Below are positions 1 through 8,150 of a stretch of 64,000 nucleotides of DNA, in pieces (position 1 is the stretch's first letter; each line of letters starts with the position of its first letter). The DNA comes from DB1 sp049323655. Lineage in GTDB: Bacteria; Desulfobacterota; Desulfobulbia; Desulfobulbales; SURF-16. Location of the stretch: NCBI GenBank assembly GCA_049323655.1, contig JBMONO010000034.1:124001-188000 (forward strand). The letters run 5' to 3'. The position numbers and the translations under genes are program-made. A model generated the notes under the pieces. The model did no database searches and was not told the DNA's origin. It saw only the letters and a program-made list of their open reading frames with translations.

Positions 1-1
1 C

Positions 2-103
2 CCCCAGGCAACGGCAACGCCGGCGACGCTGACCTTTACCAGCGGTGGCCGGCGGCGCATCATTGTTCTTGATGCCCTGACCGGGCTGCCGATCATGGAG
101 TGA
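2..103 (+). CDS. GspH-like pseudopilin, C-terminal end only (left-truncated)
   Basis: An open frame enters from the left edge and stops at TGA 101-103; the last 33 residues end in ...IIVLDALTGLPIME. The segment looks like the final beta strands of a GspH-type minor pseudopilin, with a hydrophobic strand after a glycine/arginine-rich turn. It directly precedes two prepilin-type genes, and the GTG of the next gene overlaps its stop. The family call rests mainly on this position in a type II secretion operon, because the diagnostic N-terminal prepilin motif lies outside the window. Confidence 0.55.
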   Translation, partial: PQATATPATLTFTSGGRRRIIVLDALTGLPIME

Positions 104-702
104 AGCCGGTTTTTGTCATGACGGACACGCGGGGGGTGAAAAACTGTTCGGCTCGGCAAGGGGGATTCACCCTTTTCGAGGTGATGGTGGCGGTGCTGCT
201 GCTCGCCATGGTCTCCACCATGATCTACTCCATCCTTAATGTCAGTATCACCTTTTCGGAAAAGGGGGAAAAGCGGATTCTCGCCCTTGAACGCAAGCTG
301 GGACTGCTTGGGCTGCTCGAGCGGCAGGTCAAATGCGCAGTGTATGATGACCGGCGCAAAGAGGTCGCTATGTCGGCGGATGACACTATTTTCCGGCTGA
401 CAACCAGGGCGCCGCTCCTCTATGCCCGAGCAGAGACGGTGCTGGCCGTCTACCGTTTTGATCCGAACAGCAACGTTCTTTATTATCTGGAAAAACGCGA
501 TTTTTACAACGCCGATTATGAAGGGGACTACATTCCGGATTTCGAGGAGATGACGGTGCTGATTCCGGACAGCCCGCCCCTTTCCTTTTCTTACGAGGAA
601 GGGGAGAGTGCTGTTCTGATTATTGTTGATGGGGAGGAACATGTCTTTACGCCGTGGTGTCAGATCGAAAAAAGAGAGTCTGTTCGAGATGACGAGATGT
701 GA
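100..702 (+). CDS. gspJ: type II secretion minor pseudopilin GspJ-like
   Basis: 200 residues. After a short basic leader there is a type IV prepilin cleavage motif (GG then FTLFE, around residues 21-27) followed by a roughly 20-residue hydrophobic helix, the signature of pseudopilins processed by prepilin peptidase. The length and the larger globular C-terminal domain fit GspJ, part of the pseudopilus tip that pushes substrates through the secretin. Start GTG 100 overlaps the previous stop, suggesting translational coupling; ATG 118 would give a shorter 16-residue leader and is equally possible. It overlaps the next pseudopilin gene by 14 bp. J before I departs from the usual I-J order, so the letter assignment rests on size. 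Confidence 0.75.
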   Translation: MKPVFVMTDTRGVKNCSARQGGFTLFEVMVAVLLLAMVSTMIYSILNVSITFSEKGEKRILALERKLGLLGLLERQVKCAVYDDRRKEVAMSADDTIFRLTTRAPLLYARAETVLAVYRFDPNSNVLYYLEKRDFYNADYEGDYIPDFEEMTVLIPDSPPLSFSYEEGESAVLIIVDGEEHVFTPWCQIEKRESVRDDEM

Positions 703-1030
703 GCGGCATGCCGGGCCGATGGAGCAGGGGTTCACCCTGCTTGAGGTGCTGGCCGCGGTCCTTATCCTGGGACTGGCCTATGTCGCCACCCTGGAGAGCT
801 TTTCCGTTGCCATGCGCAATATCGGCAAGGCGGAAACAAAGCGATCCCTGTTGCTGGCGGAGATGGCCGCTTTTTGCCAGGATGTGCGGTTTGTCGGGAC
901 AGAGGCTTTCCCGGCGGCGGAGGAGGAAGAGGAGGGTGTTCTCTACCTGGAAGGACGAAAACTGCGATTGCTGGTGGTACGCAGCGAAAGCGGGGAATTG
1001 ATATCGTTGCGGCTTGGGCCTGTACTGTAA
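689..1030 (+). CDS. gspI: type II secretion minor pseudopilin GspI-like
   Basis: 113 residues with a prepilin motif (QG then FTLLEVLAAVLIL) near residues 13-27 and one hydrophobic N-terminal helix; the small globular part is typical for GspI, which forms the pseudopilus tip with J and K. ATG 689 lies inside the end of the preceding gene with a purine-rich stretch upstream; ATG 719, giving a leader of only four residues, is the alternative. A run of five glutamates near residue 80 is unusual for the family but lies in a loop-like region. Next to gspK the assignment is comfortable. Confidence 0.72.
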   Translation: MTRCERHAGPMEQGFTLLEVLAAVLILGLAYVATLESFSVAMRNIGKAETKRSLLLAEMAAFCQDVRFVGTEAFPAAEEEEEGVLYLEGRKLRLLVVRSESGELISLRLGPVL

Positions 1031-1045
1031 AGGCGAATTTGAGAC

Positions 1046-2035
1046 ATGCAATCACCCGATAACGAGAAAGCCCGATCATTCTCGGCCCAGCATGGCTTTG
1101 CTCTGGTGGTGGTCATTGTCATCATGCTGCTGATCTCGTTTCTTGCCGGCCAACTCATCATGAACGTCCGGGCCGAGCTACGGGTGGCGGCTAACAGCAG
1201 GGATCGGGCCGCCGGACTGGCGCTGGCCCATGCCGGGGTCAATCTGGCCCTGTTCAGAATCCTCGACAAGCCGGTTGAAATTCTCGGGGACGATGAGGAA
1301 ATTTTCGTCGAAGGATATGCATATGACGGCTTTCTCCCCACCGGGCATTTCCGCTATTATGTCGTGAACGAATCTGGTAAAATCGACTTGAATGCCTTCA
1401 ACCCTACCCTGCTGGAATATTTTCTCGAATATATGCAGATCGACGCCCCGGAAAGGGAAATCATCATCGATTCACTTTATGACTGGCAGGACAGTGATAG
1501 TCTCCATCGCCTGCAGGGCGCAGAACTCGAAACCTACCAGGAGTTGGACGACCCGTATATCCCCCGCAACGGCAAGATGGTCGAGCCTTCGGAATTCTTT
1601 CTGGTGCATGGCACCGCTTCGCTGGCCGGCAGATTTGTGGCGGGCGACGTCTTTACCACCCGCAACCGCACGGATAAGGTGAATTTCAACAGCCTCACCC
1701 CTCTTATGCTGGATTTTCTGACAGAAAACGACGAGGAGAAAAAGAAGGCTTACCGAGAAGCCCAGGAGCTTTACGGCAACCTGACTGAGGCCCAGGCCAG
1801 GCAGATCCTCGGAGAGACACGGTTCAGTCAGATCGGTGATGCTCTCGTTTACAGCGCCGGCAACAATAAATTTTACACGGTTGTGGTCCGCGGCGAACCG
1901 GGTGTGGATGAGCAGACCCTGATCGATCGGGAGGAAGAGGGGATCGCTCCGCCGGTGGGGCATGAGGTGCGCGCTCTTTTCGAACTGCGCGGCAGCAGGA
2001 TAACCTATTATGGCTGGCAGGAAGGATGGTCATGA
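1046..2035 (+). CDS. gspK: type II secretion minor pseudopilin GspK
   Basis: 329 residues, the expected size of GspK, the bulky cap of the pseudopilus. The N-terminus has a pseudopilin-like hydrophobic helix (HGFALVVVIVIMLLISFL, about residues 16-33), and as in most GspK proteins Glu5 of the classical prepilin motif is absent. The segment with GKIDLNAFNP (about 111-120) and the later DKVNFNSLTP are the repeated helix-initiating SAM-like motifs of the GspK alpha-domain. The stop overlaps the ATG of the next gene (ATGA at 2032-2035), so the two are translationally coupled. Confidence 0.88.
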   Translation: MQSPDNEKARSFSAQHGFALVVVIVIMLLISFLAGQLIMNVRAELRVAANSRDRAAGLALAHAGVNLALFRILDKPVEILGDDEEIFVEGYAYDGFLPTGHFRYYVVNESGKIDLNAFNPTLLEYFLEYMQIDAPEREIIIDSLYDWQDSDSLHRLQGAELETYQELDDPYIPRNGKMVEPSEFFLVHGTASLAGRFVAGDVFTTRNRTDKVNFNSLTPLMLDFLTENDEEKKKAYREAQELYGNLTEAQARQILGETRFSQIGDALVYSAGNNKFYTVVVRGEPGVDEQTLIDREEEGIAPPVGHEVRALFELRGSRITYYGWQEGWS

Positions 2036-3174
2036 AGGAGGGCGTCGAGATCTTCATTCGGCCCCATGACCTTGAAATGCGGGCGTCCTTCAAAAAGGAG
2101 ACGGAGACTGTTGCCTTGCCGGTCAGCGACATCGGTGCCCTGCTCACCGGTTTCTGTGCCCCGAGAAATCCTGCCGGACTGCGCGCCACCTTTTACCTGT
2201 CCGAGGATCTCCTGTTTTTTAAGAAATTCGGCCTGCCGCTGAAAACCAGCGATATCCGCGAAGCGGTGGGCTATCAACTGACCATGCTCGCCCCTTTTGA
2301 GGGTAGAGTGCTCCATGGGTATGCCGCCAGCCGGGGCAAGCAGGAGTATACCGTCTGCCTGTATGTCCTGCCCGAGGAGAAGGCGCTTCCCTGGTTGGAA
2401 GAGGCGGCGGCGCTGGGTTTTCACCTGGACGGGCTCTTCCCGGAGAGCCAGCGCTATGTCACCCGGCACGGCAAAAAAAGAAACTGGAGCCTGCTGCTGC
2501 CCGGTCGTTTTCCCATGCTCTTCCTCTTTTCCGACGCTACCATCCGTGACCGGATTCTTTGTCATGACCTGCCGAGCGCCGATCAGCTCAGCAAACTCGA
2601 ACCAGGTGAGGTAATTTACTCTCCTGAACCTCCACCCGAAAGCACCTTTCAGGACAGCGCTCCGTTGCTGGCCGAGGCGCCGCTGCACAAGGAATTCAAT
2701 CTGCTGCCCGCTTCCTTCCGCCGGCCGGATTATCTGCGCTATGCGCTTGTAACCCTCTGCCTGCTCAATGTCATTGCCTTGGTGATGGTAGGCGTGATCA
2801 AGGAGCATTCCCTGCTTTCGCAACTGCGGATGGTGGAGGAAGAGATAGCCGCCCTGGAGCCGCAGATCGAGGAGGTGGAGAAGCTTCGTCTTCAGGAAAA
2901 CAGCCTGAGCGAAGCAATTCAACGCATTGAGGGGATCGGGCAGAATTTTGATATGATCGGTTTTTTTGATAAGGTCACCCAGACCCTGCCGAAAAACAGC
3001 TATCTCGATCAGGTCCGCATGGATGAAAAAACGGGGGCCATCCAGTTGCAGGGCTACACCGATGATATCGCCGAACTGACCAGCCAGCTCGATGCCCTCA
3101 ATCAGGCCAAGTTAAAATCGACCAGCCGCCGCAAGAACCAGACGTATTTTCATGTGGAGGTCGGCGGCAAATGA
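2032..3174 (+). CDS. gspL: type II secretion inner-membrane protein GspL-like
   Basis: 380 residues. The first about 230 residues form a cytoplasmic actin/PilM-like domain that in GspL docks the ATPase GspE; one transmembrane helix follows (about residues 235-258, rich in L, V and A) and then a PilN-like periplasmic domain with a coiled-coil start. ATG 2032 is preferred over ATG 2026 because an AGGAAGG ribosome site ends at 2025, leaving correct spacing only for 2032. The 3' end overlaps gspM by ATGA. It bridges the cytoplasmic motor and the pseudopilus platform. Confidence 0.82.
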   Translation: MKEGVEIFIRPHDLEMRASFKKETETVALPVSDIGALLTGFCAPRNPAGLRATFYLSEDLLFFKKFGLPLKTSDIREAVGYQLTMLAPFEGRVLHGYAASRGKQEYTVCLYVLPEEKALPWLEEAAALGFHLDGLFPESQRYVTRHGKKRNWSLLLPGRFPMLFLFSDATIRDRILCHDLPSADQLSKLEPGEVIYSPEPPPESTFQDSAPLLAEAPLHKEFNLLPASFRRPDYLRYALVTLCLLNVIALVMVGVIKEHSLLSQLRMVEEEIAALEPQIEEVEKLRLQENSLSEAIQRIEGIGQNFDMIGFFDKVTQTLPKNSYLDQVRMDEKTGAIQLQGYTDDIAELTSQLDALNQAKLKSTSRRKNQTYFHVEVGGK

Positions 3175-3746
3175 ACCGGCTCTTTCTCTTTATCCAGGGG
3201 CTTGATCGCAAGGCGCTCCTGCTCATCCTCGGCGCCCTGCTGCTGGTCTTCAACCTCGGGCGGCTGGCATGGGGGACATACCAGGGGCAGCTGGAAGAAT
3301 TGCAGGCCAAGCATGATCTCCTCGCCCAGTATCAGGAAACCGTCTTTTCTCTTCCGGCCCTGAAGAAAAAGGTGGCGCGGTTGCAACAGCGGTCGGACCA
3401 GCTGAAAAAAAAGCTGTTCGTCGCCGCCTCCGAAGAGGAGGTTTCCTCCATCATGCAGATCATGTTGCAGGAACTGGTGACAAAAAGCGGACTGGAGCCG
3501 GAATCGATCAGACCGCTGATCACGGGCGGCAAAAGCGCACCCCGCGATTTTCATGAAATCGCGATCAAGATGCGGCTGTCGGGAACCATGAACCAGTTCA
3601 TGGCATTCATCAGCGACCTGTACCGTTCCGACCGGCTGTTTCGGATTGAAAGTTTCACCTTGAAGCCTTACAAAAAAGCAGAGATGAAAGTTTTTCTCGA
3701 TATCAAGGGGTATTACGCACTCTCGGGGCAGGCTGTAACAGAATAG
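3171..3746 (+). CDS. gspM: type II secretion protein GspM/PilO-like
   Basis: 191 residues: a short cytoplasmic tail, one transmembrane helix (about 14-32), a coiled coil (about 38-85) and a ferredoxin-like periplasmic domain ending in a strand pattern like PilO/GspM. In the family this protein dimerises with GspL in the inner-membrane platform. Translational coupling to gspL (ATGA at 3171-3174) supports the pairing. After the stop the operon is interrupted by 132 bp holding a repeat fragment. Confidence 0.8.
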   Translation: MNRLFLFIQGLDRKALLLILGALLLVFNLGRLAWGTYQGQLEELQAKHDLLAQYQETVFSLPALKKKVARLQQRSDQLKKKLFVAASEEEVSSIMQIMLQELVTKSGLEPESIRPLITGGKSAPRDFHEIAIKMRLSGTMNQFMAFISDLYRSDRLFRIESFTLKPYKKAEMKVFLDIKGYYALSGQAVTE

Positions 3747-3794
3747 GCAGCGATTTGCCCCGCGATAAACCGTTGGAAATAAAAAACGATAACA

Positions 3795-3850
3795 TTCTTC
3801 ATTGTCGGAATCGTAAGAAGCCACGATTCCGAACGGCCCCTGAGTCCCCT
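3795..3850 (-). repeat. partial copy of intergenic repeat family B
   Basis: Contains the inverted core TCGGAATCGTA ... ACGATTCCGA, also present in the copies at 4670-4788 (inverted), 26225-26336 and 55198-55318. Only the core end of the element is recognisable. It lies between gspM and the gspC-like gene. Confidence 0.55.
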
Positions 3851-3878
3851 GCGTGACCACGGGGTTTCGGGTACATTA

Positions 3879-4646
3879 ATGGTTAAAGTCATCGCAATCG
3901 TTATTCTGGCTCTCTCGTTTCTTCTTTTGCTCAGGGAGGCGTTCATGTCCGCTCGCCCTGAGGATGGGGCCGACGGGCCACCTGTTGCCGCCAAGAGCAA
4001 ACCGCAGCCGGTGGTGCCGCAGGAAAAATCATTGCCCTTTTACCCGCCGGTGCCGACGGTCCTGCCTGATTTGAATCAGGGTTATCTGTTTAACGCGGAA
4101 CGATTTCTGCCGGGGGAAAAGGACAGCGTTACACCTGCCGAGGAAGACGGGGAAGCAGGCACCGAGGTGGCGGTCGATATCGAAACCATGTTTTACGCGG
4201 GCTCCATCATCACTGGTGATGTTCGTAAGGGGCTGATTGTCTATCCTGCTCTGGCCGGGCCGGCAACACCGGCGCAAAAAGGAGAACCTGTTGTCGCAGC
4301 GGCCTCGCCCCAAAAGCCCAGGAAGTATGCGGAAATTGCGCCGGGGGACACGGTCAGCGGCTACTCGGTCGTAGCGGTTGAAGCGGATCGCCTTGTCCTG
4401 CAAAAAGGTGAGGAAACCATCGAGAAACTGCTGAACGATCCGAAAAAAGAGCGGATTGTCCCACCACCACCGCCGAAACCCCAGGCTGCGCCAAAACCGG
4501 CGGCCCCTCCGGCAGCAACACCTGCGGTGACCCGTGCCACCGGAGTGTCGCCCGCGGTTCGGAGAACGCCGCCGACGCAACGTGTTAATGCGCCGCGGCG
4601 GCTGCCGGCCAACATGTCGATACAGGTGCCCGGCTCGCCGCGATGA
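3879..4646 (+). CDS. gspC: GspC-like inner-membrane periplasmic linker of type II secretion
   Basis: 255 residues. An N-terminal transmembrane helix (about residues 3-19) is followed by a proline-rich periplasmic linker, a segment DLNQGYLFNAERF like the start of GspC homology regions, and a small beta domain (about 145-185) with the pattern GDTVSGYSVVAVEADRLVLQ typical of GspC/PilP HR domains that contact the secretin. The C-terminal about 70 residues are low complexity, rich in Pro and Ala, with PPPPPKP. No PDZ domain is visible. Its place directly before gspD fits a GspC or PilP role. No good ribosome site is seen at ATG 3879. Confidence 0.65.
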   Translation: MVKVIAIVILALSFLLLLREAFMSARPEDGADGPPVAAKSKPQPVVPQEKSLPFYPPVPTVLPDLNQGYLFNAERFLPGEKDSVTPAEEDGEAGTEVAVDIETMFYAGSIITGDVRKGLIVYPALAGPATPAQKGEPVVAAASPQKPRKYAEIAPGDTVSGYSVVAVEADRLVLQKGEETIEKLLNDPKKERIVPPPPPKPQAAPKPAAPPAATPAVTRATGVSPAVRRTPPTQRVNAPRRLPANMSIQVPGSPR

Positions 4647-4669
4647 CAGGAGAGACGAACTGCTCTTCC

Positions 4670-4788
4670 TGAAAAGATGATGGTCTTGCAAAATCCCGCA
4701 ATACATGGCAGGCAGAAATGTGAAAACAACGAATTACAAAACATGGCCCTTCGGCATCGTGGTGTATTACGATTTCGACAAAAGATGA
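4670..4788 (+). repeat. intergenic repeat family B, full copy
   Basis: About 119 bp beginning GATGATGGTCTTGCAAAA and containing CATGGCAGGC, GTGAAAACAACG and ATTACAAAACA. The same order of blocks is found at 26225-26336 and, inverted, at 55198-55318. It directly abuts a family A copy. Confidence 0.8.
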
Positions 4789-4789
4789 T

Positions 4790-4920
4790 GAAATCGTAAT
4801 AACTGAAAATTAACCACAGAGACCGCAGAGCGCACAGAGATAACTTGTCGTAACCAAAGATATTTTCTCTGCGCCCGTAACTCTTTCTGTGGTGAAAAAA
4901 GACTTTTTACGGGTTTGTCA
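4790..4920 (+). repeat. intergenic repeat family A, copy 1
   Basis: Palindromic element: the left arm has TTAACCACAGAGACCGCAG and the right arm CTTTCTGTGG followed by AAAAAAGACTTTTTACG. It sits between gspC and gspD immediately upstream of the gspD start, so upstream in-frame codons at 4889-4933 lie in the repeat and are not likely translated. Confidence 0.85.
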
Positions 4921-4933
4921 AAAAAGGTACCTT

Positions 4934-7171
4934 ATGGAAAGAAGCGCAAGCACCCTGATCTCGTCGTCCCACCGAGGAGCGCATGCCGTCCCGGCCCTTC
5001 TTGTTCTCATCGGTCTTCTGCTGCTGGCCGGTTGCGCCGGCCGCTCCCGGATCGACATGCCGGAAATCGACTTAAAGAGCGCCAGCGAGTCCATTGCCCG
5101 TGATCCCAGCAGGTCTCCCATGCTGGAAGTTGAGGAAGAACGGGCCAAGCGGCAGCCGCCGCCCAGGGTTCGTGATATTGACCTAACCCGGACCAAGGGG
5201 GGGGGGGACGAGGGTGCAGTCACGGCGAGAAGCTTGCAACGTGACGAGAGTGCTGAAAAAGAGACAAAGGCAGAGGCGGAAGAGGGGATCATGCTCAATT
5301 TCGACAATGCCGACATCTATGAAGTCATCCAGATCATTGCCGCCACCCTGAATATCAACTATATCATCGATCCCCAGGTCAAGGGTGTCGTCAATATTCA
5401 TTCCGGCAGCAAGATTCCCAAGGATCAGCTGCCGGCCGTCTTCAGGAAGATCCTCCATATCAATGGTCTGGATATCCGCAGCGAAGGCGATTATGAATAT
5501 ATTTACGTCGCCAAGCGGGCCGGGGCGCAGATCGTCAACAGCCCGGACAGCATTGCGAAACTCAGCGATTCGCCCCGCTTCATCACTCAGGTCATTTCGC
5601 TTTCCCATGTCGCCTCGGCTGAGGCCTTTAAAATCGTGGAACCCTATCTCTCGGCGCAGGGGTCGGTCTATGATCTGACTGACCAGAACACCCTGCTGGT
5701 CAGCGATTTTGAAAGCAAGGTGGTGGATGTTCTGCGCCTGCTTGCCAAAATCGACGTCTCAGCCCTTGCCTCCCTGCACATCAAACTGGTTCGGGTTGAT
5801 AACGCTCCGGTTTTCGATTTGCGTGATGAACTGACCGAGATCTTCATTGCTCTGAAAATCAATCGGAAGGATTATGAAGGCATTTCCGTCGTCCCTCTGG
5901 AGCGAATCAACTCGCTGATGCTGATCAGCAATGATCCTGAGCAGCTCGAAAACGGCGTGACCTGGATCAGGGAACTCGATGTCGAGCCGTCCCAGGACCG
6001 GGACAACATCTATATCTATAATGTCCGGAATTCGGTGGCCTCCGAACTGTCCGAGCTGATCAACGAACTGCTCACCGAAAAGGAGCCGCAGTCCAGTGAG
6101 ACTGTGGCGCGGACGAGCAAGGATCCCCTCTCGTCATCTCTCCCTGACCGGGATGACCCGGCCGCCGCCAGAGCAAAAGCAACAACACAGCAGAGTGCCC
6201 GGAAAAAAACCACTGCCGAAGGCGGGAAGGCGCCGTTGTCAAGCCTGCGGTTTGTCGGCACGCCGGTGGTTTTTGCCAATGACGACCGGAATATCATCCT
6301 CATCCGCGCCCTGCCGGCTGATTACAGCCGCATCGTCAAACTGCTGGAACGGCTTGACAACCTGCCGCGCCAGGTGCTGGTTGAGGTGCTCATTGCCGAA
6401 ATCGAGCTGCAGAATGAACTGGAACTGGGGGTCGAATGGTTTGTCTCCAGCCAGAAATGGTCCCTCGGCACCCAGTTCTCCGCCGTCGGAATGACCGGCG
6501 AAAATGCCTTTCCAAGTGGTTTTTCCTATGCCTTCAGTTACGGCGATGTCGAGGGTTTCCTCCAGGCGCTCGCGACCAAGAGCGATTTCGCCATCCTCTC
6601 CTCCCCCCAGGTGCTGGTGCTCAACAACGAAAAGGCAACGGTCAACGTCGGCAAGCAGGTGCCCATCGTCACCACGGTAACGGAAAACATCACCACTACC
6701 AGCCAGGTGGATAAAACCGTCCAGTACCAGGACACCGGCGTCATTCTTGAGGTCACCCCCCAGATCAACTACAACGGCATTATTCTTCTCGAAGTAAGCC
6801 AGACGGTCAGCAAGGCCCAGGAAAACACTACCTCGGACATCAGCTCCCCCGAGATTTCCAAGCGCGAGTTGACAACCAAGCTGGCGGTCAAAAACGGGCA
6901 GACCATACTGATGGGCGGCATGATCGATAAAAATACCTCGACGATCAAAAGCGGCGTTCCGCTCCTCATGGACATTCCGCTATTGGGCAATATTTTTAAA
7001 TATCAGAAGGATACCACCCGGAAGACGGAACTGCTTATCATCATCACTCCGTTTGTAATTGAATCCGAGGATGTGCTTGATCAGTACGTTCGAGCTTTTG
7101 AGGAAAGGATGGCCCGGCTGCGCCCCCATCTGCACGAGCCCATTGGCGACAACCCACGACAACAATGGTAA
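4934..7171 (+). CDS. gspD: type II secretion outer-membrane secretin GspD (lipoprotein)
   Basis: 745 residues. A lipoprotein signal with lipobox LLAGC lies near residues 25-33, so the N-terminus is probably lipidated, as in self-piloting secretins. Acidic N0/N1 repeats begin with MLNFDNADIYEVI (about 119-131), with further N domains to about 400, then a Ser/Lys/Ala-rich linker and the secretin core from VLVEVLIAEIEL (about 482) to the conserved segments QTILMGGMIDK and GVPLLMDIPLLGNIFKYQ (about 660-700). It forms the multimeric outer-membrane pore. An earlier in-frame GTG lies in a repeat, so ATG 4934 is preferred. Codons at 5197-5207 form an 11-G homopolymer between the signal and the first N domain. 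Confidence 0.93.
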   Translation: MERSASTLISSSHRGAHAVPALLVLIGLLLLAGCAGRSRIDMPEIDLKSASESIARDPSRSPMLEVEEERAKRQPPPRVRDIDLTRTKGGGDEGAVTARSLQRDESAEKETKAEAEEGIMLNFDNADIYEVIQIIAATLNINYIIDPQVKGVVNIHSGSKIPKDQLPAVFRKILHINGLDIRSEGDYEYIYVAKRAGAQIVNSPDSIAKLSDSPRFITQVISLSHVASAEAFKIVEPYLSAQGSVYDLTDQNTLLVSDFESKVVDVLRLLAKIDVSALASLHIKLVRVDNAPVFDLRDELTEIFIALKINRKDYEGISVVPLERINSLMLISNDPEQLENGVTWIRELDVEPSQDRDNIYIYNVRNSVASELSELINELLTEKEPQSSETVARTSKDPLSSSLPDRDDPAAARAKATTQQSARKKTTAEGGKAPLSSLRFVGTPVVFANDDRNIILIRALPADYSRIVKLLERLDNLPRQVLVEVLIAEIELQNELELGVEWFVSSQKWSLGTQFSAVGMTGENAFPSGFSYAFSYGDVEGFLQALATKSDFAILSSPQVLVLNNEKATVNVGKQVPIVTTVTENITTTSQVDKTVQYQDTGVILEVTPQINYNGIILLEVSQTVSKAQENTTSDISSPEISKRELTTKLAVKNGQTILMGGMIDKNTSTIKSGVPLLMDIPLLGNIFKYQKDTTRKTELLIIITPFVIESEDVLDQYVRAFEERMARLRPHLHEPIGDNPRQQW

Positions 7172-7178
7172 AAACGAT

Positions 7179-7511
7179 ATGAGACAGATAGTCATCGATG
7201 AACTCAGCCCGGAGGAACGGGCCAATCTTGACAGCTACCTGAAGAGGACGGTCAAACAGGGAGGAATGGAGGGGATGTTCTGGCTTGCCGTGCCGGATGA
7301 TCTGCTTGCTTCCGCCCAGCAGGGCCATGAAGAATGCGGCCCGTTTTTTTTCGGCATTGAGCTGGCGGAGAAAAAACTCATTGTCGAGCTGCTGGTCCGC
7401 AGTCAGAGTAATCTCCATTGCTCGTGCATCAGTTACGCCAGCCCGGCCCAGCGAAATTTTCTCCTTGAATTCCTCGATCGGATGCTGACCGAAGAACGGA
7501 TCAGGGCCTGA
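7179..7511 (+). CDS. conserved small protein of unknown function after gspD
   Basis: 110 residues, starting at ATG 7179 eight bases after the gspD stop and so probably cotranscribed with it. No signal peptide or membrane helix is seen; the protein looks cytoplasmic and mixed alpha/beta (MRQIVIDELSPEER..., ...FLLEFLDRMLTEERIRA). It has three cysteines, two as CSC near residue 87. I do not recognise a family. Its position suggests an accessory role in the secretion operon, but nothing in the sequence proves that. Confidence 0.7.
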   Translation: MRQIVIDELSPEERANLDSYLKRTVKQGGMEGMFWLAVPDDLLASAQQGHEECGPFFFGIELAEKKLIVELLVRSQSNLHCSCISYASPAQRNFLLEFLDRMLTEERIRA

Positions 7512-7527
7512 TGGTTTGAACGAACCG

Positions 7528-7562
7528 AAAAAAAACTCCCGTCGGAGAGTTCCGACGGGAGT
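7528..7562 (-). terminator. rho-independent terminator of the tusA operon
   Basis: On the minus strand a perfect 12-bp stem (7535-7546 with 7551-7562, loop of 4) is followed by eight T residues. It ends the minus-strand sulfur-relay operon and lies between convergent transcription units. A second GC hairpin (CGCAAGGG / CCCTTGCG, about 7576-7595) lies just before it. Confidence 0.88.
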
Positions 7563-7606
7563 CATGGCCCACCCGCAAGGGCGTCACCCTTGCGTGACTT
7601 ATTTTC

Positions 7607-7780
7607 TCACCACCAGCAGATGGTCTGATCTGCCGCATAAAGCATGTCGACCAGCTTGTCGTAATCCGGGGACTCGACGTTGAGGTTGAAGGATTCGTTT
7701 TCACGTCCTTCGGAGACGATCGCCACCAGTTTTTTGACCTCATCATTGGGCTCGGAACGGTATACATGAAGGATTTTCAT
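7607..7780 (-). CDS. small DsrH/TusB-like protein of the sulfur-relay cluster
   Basis: 57 residues (MKILHVYRSEPNDEV ... LVDMLYAADQTICWW). The start ATG at 7780 follows an AGGAGAA ribosome site. The C-terminal pattern (Y-D-x-L-V-D-hydrophobic-D-x-x-x-x-W) resembles the end of DsrH/TusB proteins, but the protein is only about 60 percent of their length, so the similarity is tentative. It is the last gene of a tusA-dsrE-small-small operon and matches one of the hypothetical members of YTD-type clusters. Confidence 0.7.
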   Translation of the reverse strand: MKILHVYRSEPNDEVKKLVAIVSEGRENESFNLNVESPDYDKLVDMLYAADQTICWW

Positions 7781-7819
7781 AGCGTGCTGTTCTCCTGGTA
7801 AAATCTTCAGTGAATCACA

Positions 7820-8140
7820 TCAGCTCTTGTCGCTGCGCATGATGCCGTAGGGAACGATGACATCCATTTCCCGCAGTTTCTGGCCGAGCTCCTCGAGGGT
7901 GATCTTGACCAGGCCGTACTTTTCGACATTGCCGTCGGGAATGCTGTAGATTTCGCCTTCCATGTCGCGGATCCAGTCGATGTTTTCCTTGTGGTATTCC
8001 GTCATCTGCTCTTCTTCGATTTCGTTGTTGATGACGACGCCGTAGGCGTACATGTTTTCAACGGCAAGGCCAAGGGCGGATCTGACGCCATCCAGGATAT
8101 ACTCGCGGCTGGGGTACATAAAGCAAACTTTTTTTGACAT
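7820..8140 (-). CDS. DsrE-like/hypothetical protein of the sulfur-relay cluster
   Basis: 106 residues, no signal peptide or membrane helix. The start (MSKKVCFMYPS) and alternating hydrophobic pattern suggest a small alpha/beta DsrE/DsrF-like fold, but no conserved C-terminal catalytic cysteine is visible; Cys6 is the only cysteine. It lies 10 bp downstream of the dsrE-like gene in one operon. The function is unknown; in homologous clusters this position is held by a hypothetical protein. Confidence 0.68.
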   Translation of the reverse strand: MSKKVCFMYPSREYILDGVRSALGLAVENMYAYGVVINNEIEEEQMTEYHKENIDWIRDMEGEIYSIPDGNVEKYGLVKITLEELGQKLREMDVIVPYGIMRSDKS

Positions 8141-8150
8141 CGTCGCCTCC

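Noticed and set aside
4889..4933. Upstream in-frame start for gspD
   Set aside because: These codons lie in the right arm of a family A repeat; ATG 4934 gives a normal lipoprotein signal.
7567..7597. GC hairpin next to the tusA-operon terminator as a separate terminator for gspD
   Set aside because: Stem is good but has no T run on the plus strand; the plus-strand operon may end by another means.
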